Positions 29,568 to 38,934 of a stretch of DNA of 64,000 nucleotides are shown here, in pieces. How positions within the stretch are numbered: position 1 is the stretch's first letter; each line of letters begins with the position of its first letter. Source of the DNA: a bacterium M00.F.Ca.ET.205.01.1.1 (GTDB lineage: Bacteria > Pseudomonadota > Alphaproteobacteria > Rhizobiales > Rhizobiaceae); assembly GCA_004791255.1 (NCBI GenBank), contig SRUQ01000001.1, positions 792,888 to 856,887 on the forward strand, given 5' to 3'. Position numbers and translations under genes: made by a program. The notes below the pieces were generated by a model. The model ran no database searches, was not told where the DNA came from, and was given only the letters and a program-made list of their open reading frames with translations.

Positions 29568-32252
29568 ATGGCCGAGGTTGGACTTTTGGAATGGGCGGAT
29601 AAGCAGCCCGACTGGATTAGGGATGCCTTAAGAAGACACGCCGCGCGGCCGGGCTTCAACCTCGAGCAGGAGGATAAGGCCGGTGTAACAGCTCGGGTCC
29701 GCCACGTCGGTGGATTTACCGCTGATCTGCCCGAATGCTCTCCGCTCTCGGCGGAGCATTTGAGGGCCAACAGTTCGAACGAGCCGCGCGCGGTGCTTTG
29801 CTCACTCGGCCCCGTCAAGCATTTGAACCGCCTCGCCGAAGAGCAGCAACTGCGTTTCGCCACCGATGGCATCACCATTATCTACGGCGACAATGGAAGC
29901 GGAAAGAGCGGCTATTGCCGGATCGCGAAGAAGCTTTGCCGTAGTCTGACGGCGGATGATCTTCTTGGCAACGTGTTCGAGATCGGCACCAAACCGCCAG
30001 CCGAAGTGCTTGTCCGGTTTCTCGAAGAGGGTGCTACGGAACCGACCCCCATAACCTGGAAGGACGGAACGCTGCCCCCCGCGTCAATTGCACGGATCTC
30101 CGTTTTCGACTCCGCGAACGCTCGCCTCTACGTCGATAAGCAAAACCGTATCGGTTTTCTGCCCGCAGCCATCGCGCTTCTCGAAAGCCATGGACGTCAC
30201 CGCACCGAGCTCGAAGCCGACTTCCGGGAAGAAATCAAAGCGATCGAAAAGAACCTAAAGACACCATTGCCGAGTGGGTACACAGCTGCCGGCGCGGTCG
30301 TAAAGCTGCTGGCTCGTCTCGAAATCAAGTCAAAGGACGTGATGCCTTCCGCAGCCGAAATCAAAAACCTCGCTGCCCTCTCAGAGCAGGACATGGCTGA
30401 TCTCGCTGGCCTCGAACAGGCTCTGGCAAGCGACCCTTCAACGATGGCGACAAAGCGTCGGCGTGCCAAGGCGGCCTTGGAAAAACTGCTGACTGCATCT
30501 GAACAGATCGACGCGGCTCTCTCAGCGGCGGCCCTCGAGATTTATCGCAATCTATATGCAACAGCCGATTCTACAGCGCAGGCTGCACAACTTGCCGCCT
30601 CAGGAGCGTTCGCGACTATGCCGTTGAGCGGCGTTGGGCTTTCTCCCTGGCGGTATATGTTCGACCATGCACGAGCCTATTTAGCGAGCGTCACTGGCAT
30701 CGATCATCAGCACTTGCCAGATCAGGAAGGCGATCGTTGCATGCTCTGCCAGGAGCCGATGACGGCGGACGCCGCGGGGCGGATCCAATCCTTCAATGAC
30801 TTCGTAACGGGCGCCGCAAATAAGGCGGCGCAAGTCGCATCTATTGCCCATGAAGAGGCCCTGCGCCAAATCAAAGGACTCACCATTGCGACCGGGGAGG
30901 CGGTTGAGGCGGCTCTCGGAGAGTTTGGCGATCTGTCCGCCGCACGCAAGGCGATGGTGGCCCTGATCTCGGCATATTATGTCGAGGCAGGTAAAAGGCG
31001 TGATGCAATTGTCGTTGCGGCTGCGCTGTCCGAGTACGCTGCGTTCCCGCAACTTGCGGCGCCAGTTGCATCGAAACTCCGAACGGAGGCGGAGGCGCTA
31101 GAGGCCGAAGCGCTGACGGACGACAAGGCAGCGGCCGACGACGGGAACCGCGCTACCGATCGAGCTCGTCGCGATACACTCAAGGATCGGAAAAAACTGG
31201 GCGACGATCTCACCATCGTTCTCGCGCGCTTGGCGAATCTCGAAGAGCGGCGCAAGCTTCTCTCATGCTGCGATGCTGTCGAAACAGGCTCGGTGTCACG
31301 GCAGATGACGTCGCTTCGACGAAGCCTCGTCATGCAGGATCTCGAAAAGCGCGTCGTCGCCGAGATTGAGACTCTGGCGTTAACGCACATCCCGTTCGCA
31401 GTTAATGATCGTAGTCAAGATGGGCAGAGCTATTTCGAGGTCGGGCTCAACGCGGCAAAAGCGATCTCAAACAGCAAGGTCTTAAGCGAAGGAGAGCAGC
31501 GCGCGCTTGCCCTGGCCTGTTTCTTAGCCGAGGTCGGAGGAGACACATCGCGTCAAGGCATGATCATCGACGACCCCGTGTCATCTCTCGACCATGTTCG
31601 GATCAGGCGGGTCGCGGCAAGGCTCGTAAAAGAAGCGGCCACAGGACGTCAGATTATTATTTTCACCCATAATCTTCTGTTCTTCAACGAGGTGGTTGAC
31701 GCAGCTGCGCAGGCCAATCCGCCGATTCCCCTTGTTCGAAACTACATCAACAAGTCCGAATCTGCCGGTTTTGGCTTGATTAGCGAAACTGACGAGCCGT
31801 GGATCGCACAGTCTGTCACGAAGCGCATCGAGACTCTCAAGACGCGCCTGAAGAGCTTCGACGGCGCCACTGATTTCACCACCGATGCTTGGCGAAGGTC
31901 AGCGAAGGATTTCTACAGCGATCTTCGGGAAACCTGGGAGAGGCTCGTTGAAGAAATCCTGCTCGGTAAAGTCGTCGAGCGATTTAACAGCGATGTCAAG
32001 ACACAGAGCCTGAAGGGTGTGGTGGTCGAGGACGAAGACCACAAGCGAATCTATTGGGCCATGAAGCGAGTTTCGGAGCGTTCTGGACATGACATGGCGT
32101 CCGCCAAGGCCATTCCAGTTCCAACACCAAACGATATGAAGAGCGATCTTGATGGAATTGACCAATATCGTATCGACACCACCAAACGAAAAAAGGATGC
32201 CGAAAAGCGCCGGATTGAATTCGAACAGCCTCCCAAGGCGACTGTACTCTAG
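29568..32252 (+). CDS. RloC/PrrC-like ATPase with CxxC hook
   Basis: 894 residues from the ATG at 29568 (MAEVGLLEWADKQPDWIRDA, a typical start for this group). P-loop GDNGSGKSGYC (about residue 107), central coiled coil broken by DRCMLCQEPM (Cys pair about 391 and 394) like the zinc hook of RloC/Rad50, signature LSEGEQRALAL (about 640), Walker B GMIIDDPVSSLDH (about 665) and the switch FTHNLLFFNEV. The C-terminal 200 residues, rich in Arg/Glu/His (DLRETWERLVEEIL, RVSERSGHD), take the place of the anticodon nuclease domain of PrrC/RloC; I cannot confirm the catalytic triad. Likely a DNA-damage- or phage-triggered tRNA nuclease. A TTG at 29451 with a better SD would add 39 residues. Confidence 0.8.
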   Translation: MAEVGLLEWADKQPDWIRDALRRHAARPGFNLEQEDKAGVTARVRHVGGFTADLPECSPLSAEHLRANSSNEPRAVLCSLGPVKHLNRLAEEQQLRFATDGITIIYGDNGSGKSGYCRIAKKLCRSLTADDLLGNVFEIGTKPPAEVLVRFLEEGATEPTPITWKDGTLPPASIARISVFDSANARLYVDKQNRIGFLPAAIALLESHGRHRTELEADFREEIKAIEKNLKTPLPSGYTAAGAVVKLLARLEIKSKDVMPSAAEIKNLAALSEQDMADLAGLEQALASDPSTMATKRRRAKAALEKLLTASEQIDAALSAAALEIYRNLYATADSTAQAAQLAASGAFATMPLSGVGLSPWRYMFDHARAYLASVTGIDHQHLPDQEGDRCMLCQEPMTADAAGRIQSFNDFVTGAANKAAQVASIAHEEALRQIKGLTIATGEAVEAALGEFGDLSAARKAMVALISAYYVEAGKRRDAIVVAAALSEYAAFPQLAAPVASKLRTEAEALEAEALTDDKAAADDGNRATDRARRDTLKDRKKLGDDLTIVLARLANLEERRKLLSCCDAVETGSVSRQMTSLRRSLVMQDLEKRVVAEIETLALTHIPFAVNDRSQDGQSYFEVGLNAAKAISNSKVLSEGEQRALALACFLAEVGGDTSRQGMIIDDPVSSLDHVRIRRVAARLVKEAATGRQIIIFTHNLLFFNEVVDAAAQANPPIPLVRNYINKSESAGFGLISETDEPWIAQSVTKRIETLKTRLKSFDGATDFTTDAWRRSAKDFYSDLRETWERLVEEILLGKVVERFNSDVKTQSLKGVVVEDEDHKRIYWAMKRVSERSGHDMASAKAIPVPTPNDMKSDLDGIDQYRIDTTKRKKDAEKRRIEFEQPPKATVL

Positions 32253-32273
32253 CCTAATGACTATTGTCGTGTA

Positions 32274-32603
32274 TTACTGGCCCTCACTGGCTTCATCCTG
32301 CTGCGCATGCCGGTGTCCGCCTGCCGCGGGCGAAGCCGACGTGACGAGGAAGTATCGCGAGGGCGCCAAGCCATCAATGGCTGTGCGCTCGCTCTTCATC
32401 TTGGATTTCAGCGCCGAGAAGCCTGACCGCTGGTAGTGCTTCGCCTGCACAATGTCGCCGCCGGCAAGGGCATGTCGACCATCCATCGCGTCGTCCGGTC
32501 CCTCGGGAAAGGCCTCGAAACGCTTGTCGATCTCGCGACCTACGAGGTCGCGGGCCAAATCCTCAAACTCGTTATGGGACAAACTCGAGAAATCATAAGC
32601 CAT
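32274..32603 (-). pseudogene. N-terminal fragment of a PD-(D/E)xK restriction endonuclease (nSTAND3-type)
   Basis: From the ATG at 32603 the protein reads AYDFSSLSHNEFEDLARDLV, then EAFPEGPDDAMDGRHA and IVQAKHYQRSGFSALKSKMK, and SRYFLVTSA. These are the Glu, Asp and QxK elements of a Mrr-like endonuclease fold as found at the N-terminus of large novel-STAND NTPases. Right after VTSA the frame is disturbed and ends; the NTPase and repeat parts that usually follow are missing. It is convergent with the RloC-like gene (22 bases apart). Probably the stump of an older defence gene. Confidence 0.65.
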
Positions 32604-32782
32604 GCGCCCAGATTGAGTGCCCATTTGGTGGGCAGACAAGCAACCGGGGGCACAATTGCGTCGTGCCTCTCCATTACCAACAAAAAGATAAACGCGCTTT
32701 CCAGGCGATGCGGTCGGATGATCGTTTCGCGCTTGGCAAAAGCGAACGGATTAGTCTATGGCTCTCGGCGGGGGGGCGAGTT

Positions 32783-34120
32783 ATGCGACGGGTGCGAATC
32801 CTTCAAGTAGGCGATATTCACTATCCGGATTGGCATCCTTCCTCTAGCAACATCGATGCCAAGGATAGCAAGTTCGCTCCGAAAATAACGCAGAAGCTAC
32901 GCGCGTCTTCGCTGCGTGCCGTCTTGACGAAGCTTCGGCGGCTGACGACTTCGAAGCCCTTGGATTCGATCGCCTTCATGGGGGATTTCACGAGCCGTGG
33001 CGACAAGACTTTCATTGCTTCGGCATTCCAGCATTTCACGTTGCTCTGCCGCGCACAGGGGCGCAGTTCAAAGGCGCTTCCGTTGATATTCGTACCGGGA
33101 AATCACGATGTGAACCGTGATGACGCGCGCGAACTTGGACCGACTGAGAAATTCAGCGAAATGGCGAGTTTAGCCGCCCGCTTGGGTTGGCAGACCGTTC
33201 CCGTGGACCAACCCGTGCACTTCAGACTTCCGACAGGATCCGCAGGCGCAAACTTCATCCTCGTCAACACAGCGATAGGCAGTTGGGAGCTTCAGAACCT
33301 TCCCGCGTTCCTTCGTGATCGTCTCGAGGCACTCGGTCCTTCTACAGAACCTGTAGATCTCGGCTCGCCGGACACCTCGGGACATTCGCCCGCGACACCT
33401 CCCAGCGATCCAGACAAGGAGGCGTCCGACGACGAGTATTACGGTCAGATGGACACGCCATACATCTCGCGTGAGATGCTTGCAGGCCTACAGGAATTGC
33501 TCCAGCAGCCCGACATGCGTTACGGCATCATGATCGGCCATCACAATCTGCTGCCACAAAAGACTCCGCGCATTACGCCATACGCGGAGATGCTCAACAG
33601 CGGATTTGTCAGAACTCAGCTGCTGCAGGGCAACAAGCCTATCGTCTACCTGCATGGACACATACATGCCGATCCGGTCGAGATCGTCAACGATCCAAGG
33701 TTTCCGGACGGCAAATTGATCTGCATCTCAGCACCAGAGATACAGTCAGGTTTCAATGAGCTCGTCTTCTTCACGACCGATCAGGGAGAGCTCGTCGGCA
33801 TCCGACTTATACCCTACCGCACCAATGTCGCCGACGGGACGGTCATGGAAGGCGAACATTGCTTCATCTCGACTATGTCCAACGGCAAGGCCTTTCTGAA
33901 CAACGACACGTTTGACCTGATGCGCCGACTGCGCGACCATGCCACCAGGCGCGGGAATGGGTTACTCTTCTGGGACGAGATCACTGAGATTGCCGCCTCC
34001 GCCGAGCTCGGGCTAGATTTGGAAGACTCTCTTCTGATGCTCCAAGCGGCGCGCTTCGTCGAGATAGACGGCCTCACGAAGGCAAACTCGGCTTGGCGCA
34101 TTAAGGTAAGGGACGAATAG
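32783..34120 (+). CDS. Calcineurin-like metallophosphoesterase, first gene of a three-gene unit
   Basis: 445 residues from the ATG at 32783 (GGGGGGCGAG just upstream; the frame before it is not protein-like). All metallophosphoesterase motifs are visible: VGDIHYPDWH (DxH), FMGDFTSRGD (GD), VPGNHDVNRDD (GNHD), GHHNLLP and HGHIHADP (GHxH). Between them lies a low-complexity acidic insert (PDTSGHSPATPPSDPDKEAS). After the catalytic domain a helical tail of about 80 residues (LRDHATRRGNGLLFWDEITE) resembles a winged helix. No signal peptide, so a cytoplasmic nuclease or nucleotide phosphodiesterase is likely. Two bases separate it from the ATPase gene. Enzyme class is sure; substrate is unknown. 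Confidence 0.85.
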   Translation: MRRVRILQVGDIHYPDWHPSSSNIDAKDSKFAPKITQKLRASSLRAVLTKLRRLTTSKPLDSIAFMGDFTSRGDKTFIASAFQHFTLLCRAQGRSSKALPLIFVPGNHDVNRDDARELGPTEKFSEMASLAARLGWQTVPVDQPVHFRLPTGSAGANFILVNTAIGSWELQNLPAFLRDRLEALGPSTEPVDLGSPDTSGHSPATPPSDPDKEASDDEYYGQMDTPYISREMLAGLQELLQQPDMRYGIMIGHHNLLPQKTPRITPYAEMLNSGFVRTQLLQGNKPIVYLHGHIHADPVEIVNDPRFPDGKLICISAPEIQSGFNELVFFTTDQGELVGIRLIPYRTNVADGTVMEGEHCFISTMSNGKAFLNNDTFDLMRRLRDHATRRGNGLLFWDEITEIAASAELGLDLEDSLLMLQAARFVEIDGLTKANSAWRIKVRDE

Positions 34121-34122
34121 AG

Positions 34123-36189
34123 ATGGAGAATCCGTTCGGCCCCAACAGGATCGAGTACGAAAGTCGCCCGATACTGTGGTTCAGTCAGAAGTCGGCCTTG
34201 ATTTCTGCCGCCGCCAAGCCGGTCTTCGTCGCAGGGACGAGAGGCAGCGGCAAGACCAGTATTCTTCGCTCGCTTTCCACAGTTCATATCCTCGAAGACA
34301 AAAGTCTCGCGGACCAAGTCGGCAAGCTCGGCTGGTATGGCGTCTTCTTCCAGCTCAATGAGACATTTTCGCCCCTAATCGACAACGCGGTTCTGAACCT
34401 CATTCCGGAGCGGATACGCTTCGACACGGCCGCCGTGATCCCGCGGCAATTCGTAATCTTCTCTCACTATCTGGAGCTGAAGATAGTCGAACGCCTGCTC
34501 GAGAGCATCAGCCAGCTCAGACGCGACAGCCACTTGAAATACCGGGCCTCTGAAGATAGGGACGTCGCCTTGGCACTGCATCGCGAAGTGCTGCACTTCA
34601 TACCCCAACCTGCCCGTCTCGACTTCTTCAGCATAGATGAGCTGCGGGGTGGGATAACCCGGTACGTCGACGAATGCTTCAACGCGTTCTTCTTTGCCGC
34701 CGATGAGGGAGCGACCGGCTTCAGAGCGACAGACCCTGGCGCGATCATTAACAAGGTCGCGACCGCGATCACCCCACTTTTAAATGGCCCATCTTTCGCC
34801 GGTGACAGGGCGCCCTTCTTCAAGATCCTGATTGACGACTGTGAGGCACTGACACCGCTCCAACAGCAGTTCCTGAACACCTTGGTGAGGAAGACGCGCG
34901 GCAATGTGAAATGGGTCCTCGCCTACATCGGCGGCCTTTACGACACGATCCGGACGATCATACCCGGCCAGTCGCTCTCGAATGCTGACCGGGACGTCGA
35001 GAATCTTGATTCAGTCGATCCGAGGGAGTTCGCCACGCTGTGCGAGAACGTGTCGTCGCTTCGGCTCTACTATGCGCTTCCTGACCATCTGCGGAGTGAT
35101 CTCAAGCGCAACGATGCGCTCAGCGCGTTTTCGCTCAAAAACCGGCTGGGGCGGCTTTCCGTCAATGACATCATCGAGCGGGTTATCATATCGGGTCATT
35201 CCGAGGGCAGAGAAGAGCTTGTGGCACTCGCTGATGCAGCACGTGAATTCCTCTCCGTGAATTTGAGGACGGCGGATCAGCAGCAATTCCTTCTTGATCG
35301 AAAAGCGCGCCCTTATGCCGAAGGGCTGGCGCTCGCGCTCATGAACCCGGAAATCAAGCGCCGGCCCATGAGCAAGGCGGATGCTTCAAATCTGAAGAGG
35401 TCGATCGCCCGGAAACAGGGATGGGCTTTTCTGAAAGCGTGCCAGATGCTGCGTCTGCATGACTACCCGTACGTAGGGCACCAGATCATCACATCATTGA
35501 GCGACGTCTGTATACGCGATTTCCTTGATATAATGGGAGAGATCTTCCGCCGCAGTGTTCCGAGTTCCAGTGATCCACGAAAACTGGTGGAATTCATCAA
35601 CTCGGATTTACAGATTCATCTCGAACAGCAGAGACAGGCTGTGAACGCCGCCTCTCAACGGAAGCTTGATGGACTTCAGGCGCTTTCACATCCGTACGAA
35701 GAAGAGAGCGTGCGCATGGTGCGGGCGTTGGGTTACCTGACCGCTCGCCTCCAGACAGAGTTTGCCGAAGAAAATGCTCTAGGAACGACAGAGAGAGGCA
35801 TTTTCAGGGTTGATCTAAAGGAAATGCGCTCGCTGGTGAACCGACTGGAGCAACCCAGCGGAAAACTGGACGAGGTCCTGCGTCGGGCGGAAAGGGATGG
35901 GTTTATCCGGGAGGTCTCCGCCGCCGGCAACTTTGAGGTGGACCGCGCCGACCCCGCATCGAAGGAGATGCTGATCAGATTGCATCGGCGATTTGCACCT
36001 TACTTCGGGTTCTCCTATCGCGGCCCGTACGAAATCAACACAATCCCTGCGGCGCAGATGGTCGACCTGCTTTTTACCAGGCATCGGCTCCCAGAAGACT
36101 GGGCCGACTCGGTGTTTAAGGAGCTCGTCGCGCGGCCCGCACTCAAGACCGAATTCCAGCACTCGCTTTTCGAGAGCGATCTCGAATGA
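34123..36189 (+). CDS. ORC/CDC6-like P-loop ATPase
   Basis: 688 residues from the ATG at 34123. N-terminal MENPFGPNRIEYESRPILWF leads to Walker A FVAGTRGSGKTSILRSLS (about residues 34-51). Walker B FFKILIDDCEALTPLQQQFL (about 233-252, hhhDDCE) and a sensor-1-like WVLAYIGGLYDT follow. The arrangement resembles the ORC/CDC6-type STAND or AAA+ ATPases. The C-terminal 200 residues look like paired winged helices (VRMVRALGYLTARL, LDEVLRRAERDGFIREV, FAPYFGFSYRGPYEI). It starts two bases after the phosphoesterase gene and overlaps the next gene by four bases. It may sense and signal, driving the phosphoesterase. No known defence system with exactly this trio comes to mind. Confidence 0.8.
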   Translation: MENPFGPNRIEYESRPILWFSQKSALISAAAKPVFVAGTRGSGKTSILRSLSTVHILEDKSLADQVGKLGWYGVFFQLNETFSPLIDNAVLNLIPERIRFDTAAVIPRQFVIFSHYLELKIVERLLESISQLRRDSHLKYRASEDRDVALALHREVLHFIPQPARLDFFSIDELRGGITRYVDECFNAFFFAADEGATGFRATDPGAIINKVATAITPLLNGPSFAGDRAPFFKILIDDCEALTPLQQQFLNTLVRKTRGNVKWVLAYIGGLYDTIRTIIPGQSLSNADRDVENLDSVDPREFATLCENVSSLRLYYALPDHLRSDLKRNDALSAFSLKNRLGRLSVNDIIERVIISGHSEGREELVALADAAREFLSVNLRTADQQQFLLDRKARPYAEGLALALMNPEIKRRPMSKADASNLKRSIARKQGWAFLKACQMLRLHDYPYVGHQIITSLSDVCIRDFLDIMGEIFRRSVPSSSDPRKLVEFINSDLQIHLEQQRQAVNAASQRKLDGLQALSHPYEEESVRMVRALGYLTARLQTEFAEENALGTTERGIFRVDLKEMRSLVNRLEQPSGKLDEVLRRAERDGFIREVSAAGNFEVDRADPASKEMLIRLHRRFAPYFGFSYRGPYEINTIPAAQMVDLLFTRHRLPEDWADSVFKELVARPALKTEFQHSLFESDLE

Positions 36190-37241
36190 CCGCTTCAACT
36201 GTCGAGTATCGAGTCTTCGGCCATCTGGCCGTCACTGAGAAGGCGAGAGATGCAGGTACCTGCGAAACGATGGAGGCAGATATCGCGATCGTCGCGCTTG
36301 GATGGGAAACGCGTTTCGCCGCGTTCGAAAACCATCTTGACCTGAAGGTCGGCAAAATCGTGGTTCTGGACTTTGCTCTGAAGGAAGCGAACGTCCCAGC
36401 CGTCGAAGAAAACCGGCGAAAGCTCATCGCTATGGGTACCCGATGGGGCGTCGAAGTGACTGCGATCACCCTCGAGCCTTCCATCGAGTATCAGAAGAAC
36501 ATCAATCTCCTCGATCACCTGCTCACTCAGATGGCCGCTTCATGTGGCTCATACGAAGGAAGCCTGCGGAAGGTTTTCGTCGAGTGCTCGACGATGCCGC
36601 GAATCTACATCCAATGGCTGATTGCGGTGGCATTCAAGAAAATGTCGATTCAGTCTCTCGAATTCGGGTACGCCGAAGGTATCTACGGGAACGCGATCGG
36701 CAAAGAGGATTTTTCCAGCGGCTTGGACCGATACGTCACCGTCCCTCATCTTCAAGGCAGCGGAGGAATGGGCGAAGAGAAAGTCCTGCTCGTGGGGATC
36801 GGAGGAGATGCCGACGTATTCTACGGATTGATCGATATCGTCAGTCCGGAACGGATCTCGCTCCTCGTCCCAAGAAGCGAGAAGAATGCGCATATCGATG
36901 CTTTGCTCGATCAACAGGTGGCCAAGGTACGTGAAACCCACCGGCTCGAAGATGGCGAAGTTCGCGACATCCAGGCTTTCGGGCTGATGGCCCACCTCGA
37001 TGCTTTCGAGACGTATCTCGACGGGTTCGGCTCGCGTGCGGTGGTGAACGTTTTTGTCAGCGGCCCGAAGGTTCAGGCCATCGCTGCTGCCGTGCTCGCC
37101 TGCTCCGACAGCCGCGTCCATCTCAAGGCACGAATTCCCACCTCCTATGCCCATCGTGAAGTCTCAGCGAATGGGCGGTATCATATCTATAGGCTGATTG
37201 ACCTGACATCCCCTGCCTGCAGCCTTCCCGGGACGTTCTGA
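36186..37241 (+). CDS. Unknown two-domain protein of the phosphoesterase-ATPase unit
   Basis: 351 residues; the ATG at 36186 overlaps the ATPase stop (ATGA), so it is co-translated. No named family recognised. Two Rossmann-like halves can be seen: EADIAIVALGWETRFAAF (about 30-47) with KIVVLDFALKEAN, and VLLVGIGGDADVFYGLIDIV (about 200-219) with ISLLVPRSEKNA. Between them is a conserved-looking KVFVECSTMPRIYIQWLIA. Such paired Rossmann/CARF-like folds often bind nucleotides or nucleotide signals. No membrane segment or signal peptide. Given the two partners, it could be a sensor of a modified nucleotide or a specificity subunit; this is inference only. Confidence 0.75.
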   Translation: MTASTVEYRVFGHLAVTEKARDAGTCETMEADIAIVALGWETRFAAFENHLDLKVGKIVVLDFALKEANVPAVEENRRKLIAMGTRWGVEVTAITLEPSIEYQKNINLLDHLLTQMAASCGSYEGSLRKVFVECSTMPRIYIQWLIAVAFKKMSIQSLEFGYAEGIYGNAIGKEDFSSGLDRYVTVPHLQGSGGMGEEKVLLVGIGGDADVFYGLIDIVSPERISLLVPRSEKNAHIDALLDQQVAKVRETHRLEDGEVRDIQAFGLMAHLDAFETYLDGFGSRAVVNVFVSGPKVQAIAAAVLACSDSRVHLKARIPTSYAHREVSANGRYHIYRLIDLTSPACSLPGTF

Positions 37242-37509
37242 CACGATCTTGCATTCGAGTAGCATCATGGTCCCAGTAGCCGTTCCGCCAAGCCTTCAGC
37301 GCATGTTCGTGTCGCCCGATCCGGTCGATGGGGGACTAATTCCCACTTAGAAGCTGCTCTACATCAGATCAGGGGAAATGCAGACTGGCAGAATTCCATA
37401 ATTAGCGACTCAAAACATATACTCAGGCGAGACTGTTTAGCATAGAAATAGTGAGCGCTCTCCAATATGTTAGGCTCTGTCGCAGTAGCGCAACAAGCTC
37501 AGTCTTTGG

Positions 37510-37752
37510 ATGGGTGGTATGAGGATGAGACGACTGAATGTGTACAGGCTCAGTCATTTTATCGAGGCTCTCGTTTTTGTCGTAAGCGCGTTCGGTGCGA
37601 CGTGGCTTACCAGCTTTGTGAACGCGCCATGGTGGGCATATGTGATTATAGCGGCCATCACTATGGGCATGTTCGTAGCCGTGCGTCGGGTCCTTTCTGA
37701 GCCGCAACGTATGGGACTCTTGGCACACAACTCGGCAGCGACCTCTGCGTGA
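37510..37752 (+). CDS. Small two-helix membrane protein
   Basis: 80 residues. Two hydrophobic stretches, IEALVFVVSAFGATWLTSFV (about 18-37) and WWAYVIIAAITMGMFVAV (about 41-58), are separated by a short NAP turn; the N-terminus (MRMRRLNVYRL) is basic, so it should lie inside. Three close ATGs (37510, 37519, 37525) are possible starts, none with a good ribosome site. No family recognised. It lies about 270 bases after the three-gene unit and convergent to the methyltransferase gene; a functional link is not evident. Membrane character is clear, expression less so. Confidence 0.5.
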   Translation: MGGMRMRRLNVYRLSHFIEALVFVVSAFGATWLTSFVNAPWWAYVIIAAITMGMFVAVRRVLSEPQRMGLLAHNSAATSA

Positions 37753-37847
37753 ACCCAGGCGCCTTGAAAATGTCCCCGATGCGTCCGGATTTTTGGCGGT
37801 GATCTTCAATCAAATGCGATGAGCTGCAATTTCTGGCGACGGCCACG

Positions 37848-38906
37848 CTAAGGGCGGGCCTCCAGCACCATGTTGAACGGTGTCTCCGCGGCGCGACGCA
37901 ATCGCTTGAAGCCGCCGCCGGTCACAACCTTGCGCAGCCTCGCCTCACCGGCCTGGGCTCCAAGCGCGAGCCCGACTTCCTGCGACACGGATGCGGGCGT
38001 GCACACGAAAGTGGAAGCGGCATAGTAAACGCGGCCGACGGGATTGAGGTTCGCCGCCAGATGATCATGCGCGAACGGCTCGACGATCATCCACGTGCCG
38101 TCCGGCTTGAGCGATCCGTGGACATGGGTGGCGGCGCCCGTCGGGTCGCCCATGTCGTGAAGGCAATCGAAGAATGTGACGAGGTCATACGTTCCGGGAT
38201 AGCTCTTGGCGGCCGCCACGTCGAACCGCGTGTTAACGCCGACGCCGGCTACCTCGGCCGCCTTGCGGGCGCGCTCAATCGAGGGGGCATGATAGTCGAA
38301 GCCGACGAAGCGCGAATTGGGGAAGGCCTGTGCCATGAGCACGGTCGATGCACCATGACCGCATCCAACATCCGCGACGTCCACGCCGCGTTCGAGCTTC
38401 TCGACGACGCCCTCCAAGGCCGGCAGCCAGGAGTCGATCAGATTGGCATTGTAGCCTGGACGGAAGAACCGTTCCGTACCGCGAAACAGACACGCGCTAT
38501 GATCGTGCCACCCGACGCCCTTGCCGGACTGGAATGCCTGCCTCACCTTTTCTTCATCGAGCCACAGCGCGGACAGGAACTCGAATGCGCCTGCCATGAA
38601 GGCCGGGCTGTCTTCATCAGCGAACACCAGCTCTTGCTCGGCGTTGAGATAGAATTTGTCGCTCGCTTCATCGTAGTCGACGTAACCCGCCGCCGCCTGC
38701 CCGGAAAGCCATTCCCTTACGAGGCGTTCCTGGGTGCCGGTGCGTGTCGAAAGTTCGGCGGCCGTCATCTTGCCGCCTTCGCGCAATGCCTTAAACAGGC
38801 CGAGTCTGTCCCCCAGCAGGACTCCCGCGCCCGTTGCGATCGCACCGAGATCGCCGACCATTTTCCCCAAGAATGCGTCCAACTTTTCCTGATTCGCTTC
38901 AGACAT
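37848..38906 (-). CDS. SAM-dependent methyltransferase with winged-helix N-terminus
   Basis: 352 residues from the ATG at 38906 (AGGGAGA upstream). N-terminal dimerisation/winged-helix part (about 15-95: LGDRLGLFKALREGGKMTAA, RLVREWLSGQAAAGYV) then a class I methyltransferase domain with motif I VADVGCGHGASTVLMAQAFP (about 176-195) and an acidic loop FVGFDYHAPS; DLVTFFDCLHDMGDPTGAAT is the motif II/post region. This organisation is shared with O-methyltransferases and Rv2258c-like proteins. The substrate cannot be named. It stands alone between a defence region and decayed genes. Confidence 0.85.
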   Translation of the reverse strand: MSEANQEKLDAFLGKMVGDLGAIATGAGVLLGDRLGLFKALREGGKMTAAELSTRTGTQERLVREWLSGQAAAGYVDYDEASDKFYLNAEQELVFADEDSPAFMAGAFEFLSALWLDEEKVRQAFQSGKGVGWHDHSACLFRGTERFFRPGYNANLIDSWLPALEGVVEKLERGVDVADVGCGHGASTVLMAQAFPNSRFVGFDYHAPSIERARKAAEVAGVGVNTRFDVAAAKSYPGTYDLVTFFDCLHDMGDPTGAATHVHGSLKPDGTWMIVEPFAHDHLAANLNPVGRVYYAASTFVCTPASVSQEVGLALGAQAGEARLRKVVTGGGFKRLRRAAETPFNMVLEARP

Positions 38907-38934
38907 CTGAATCTCCCTTTGGGTTCAATCTCTC

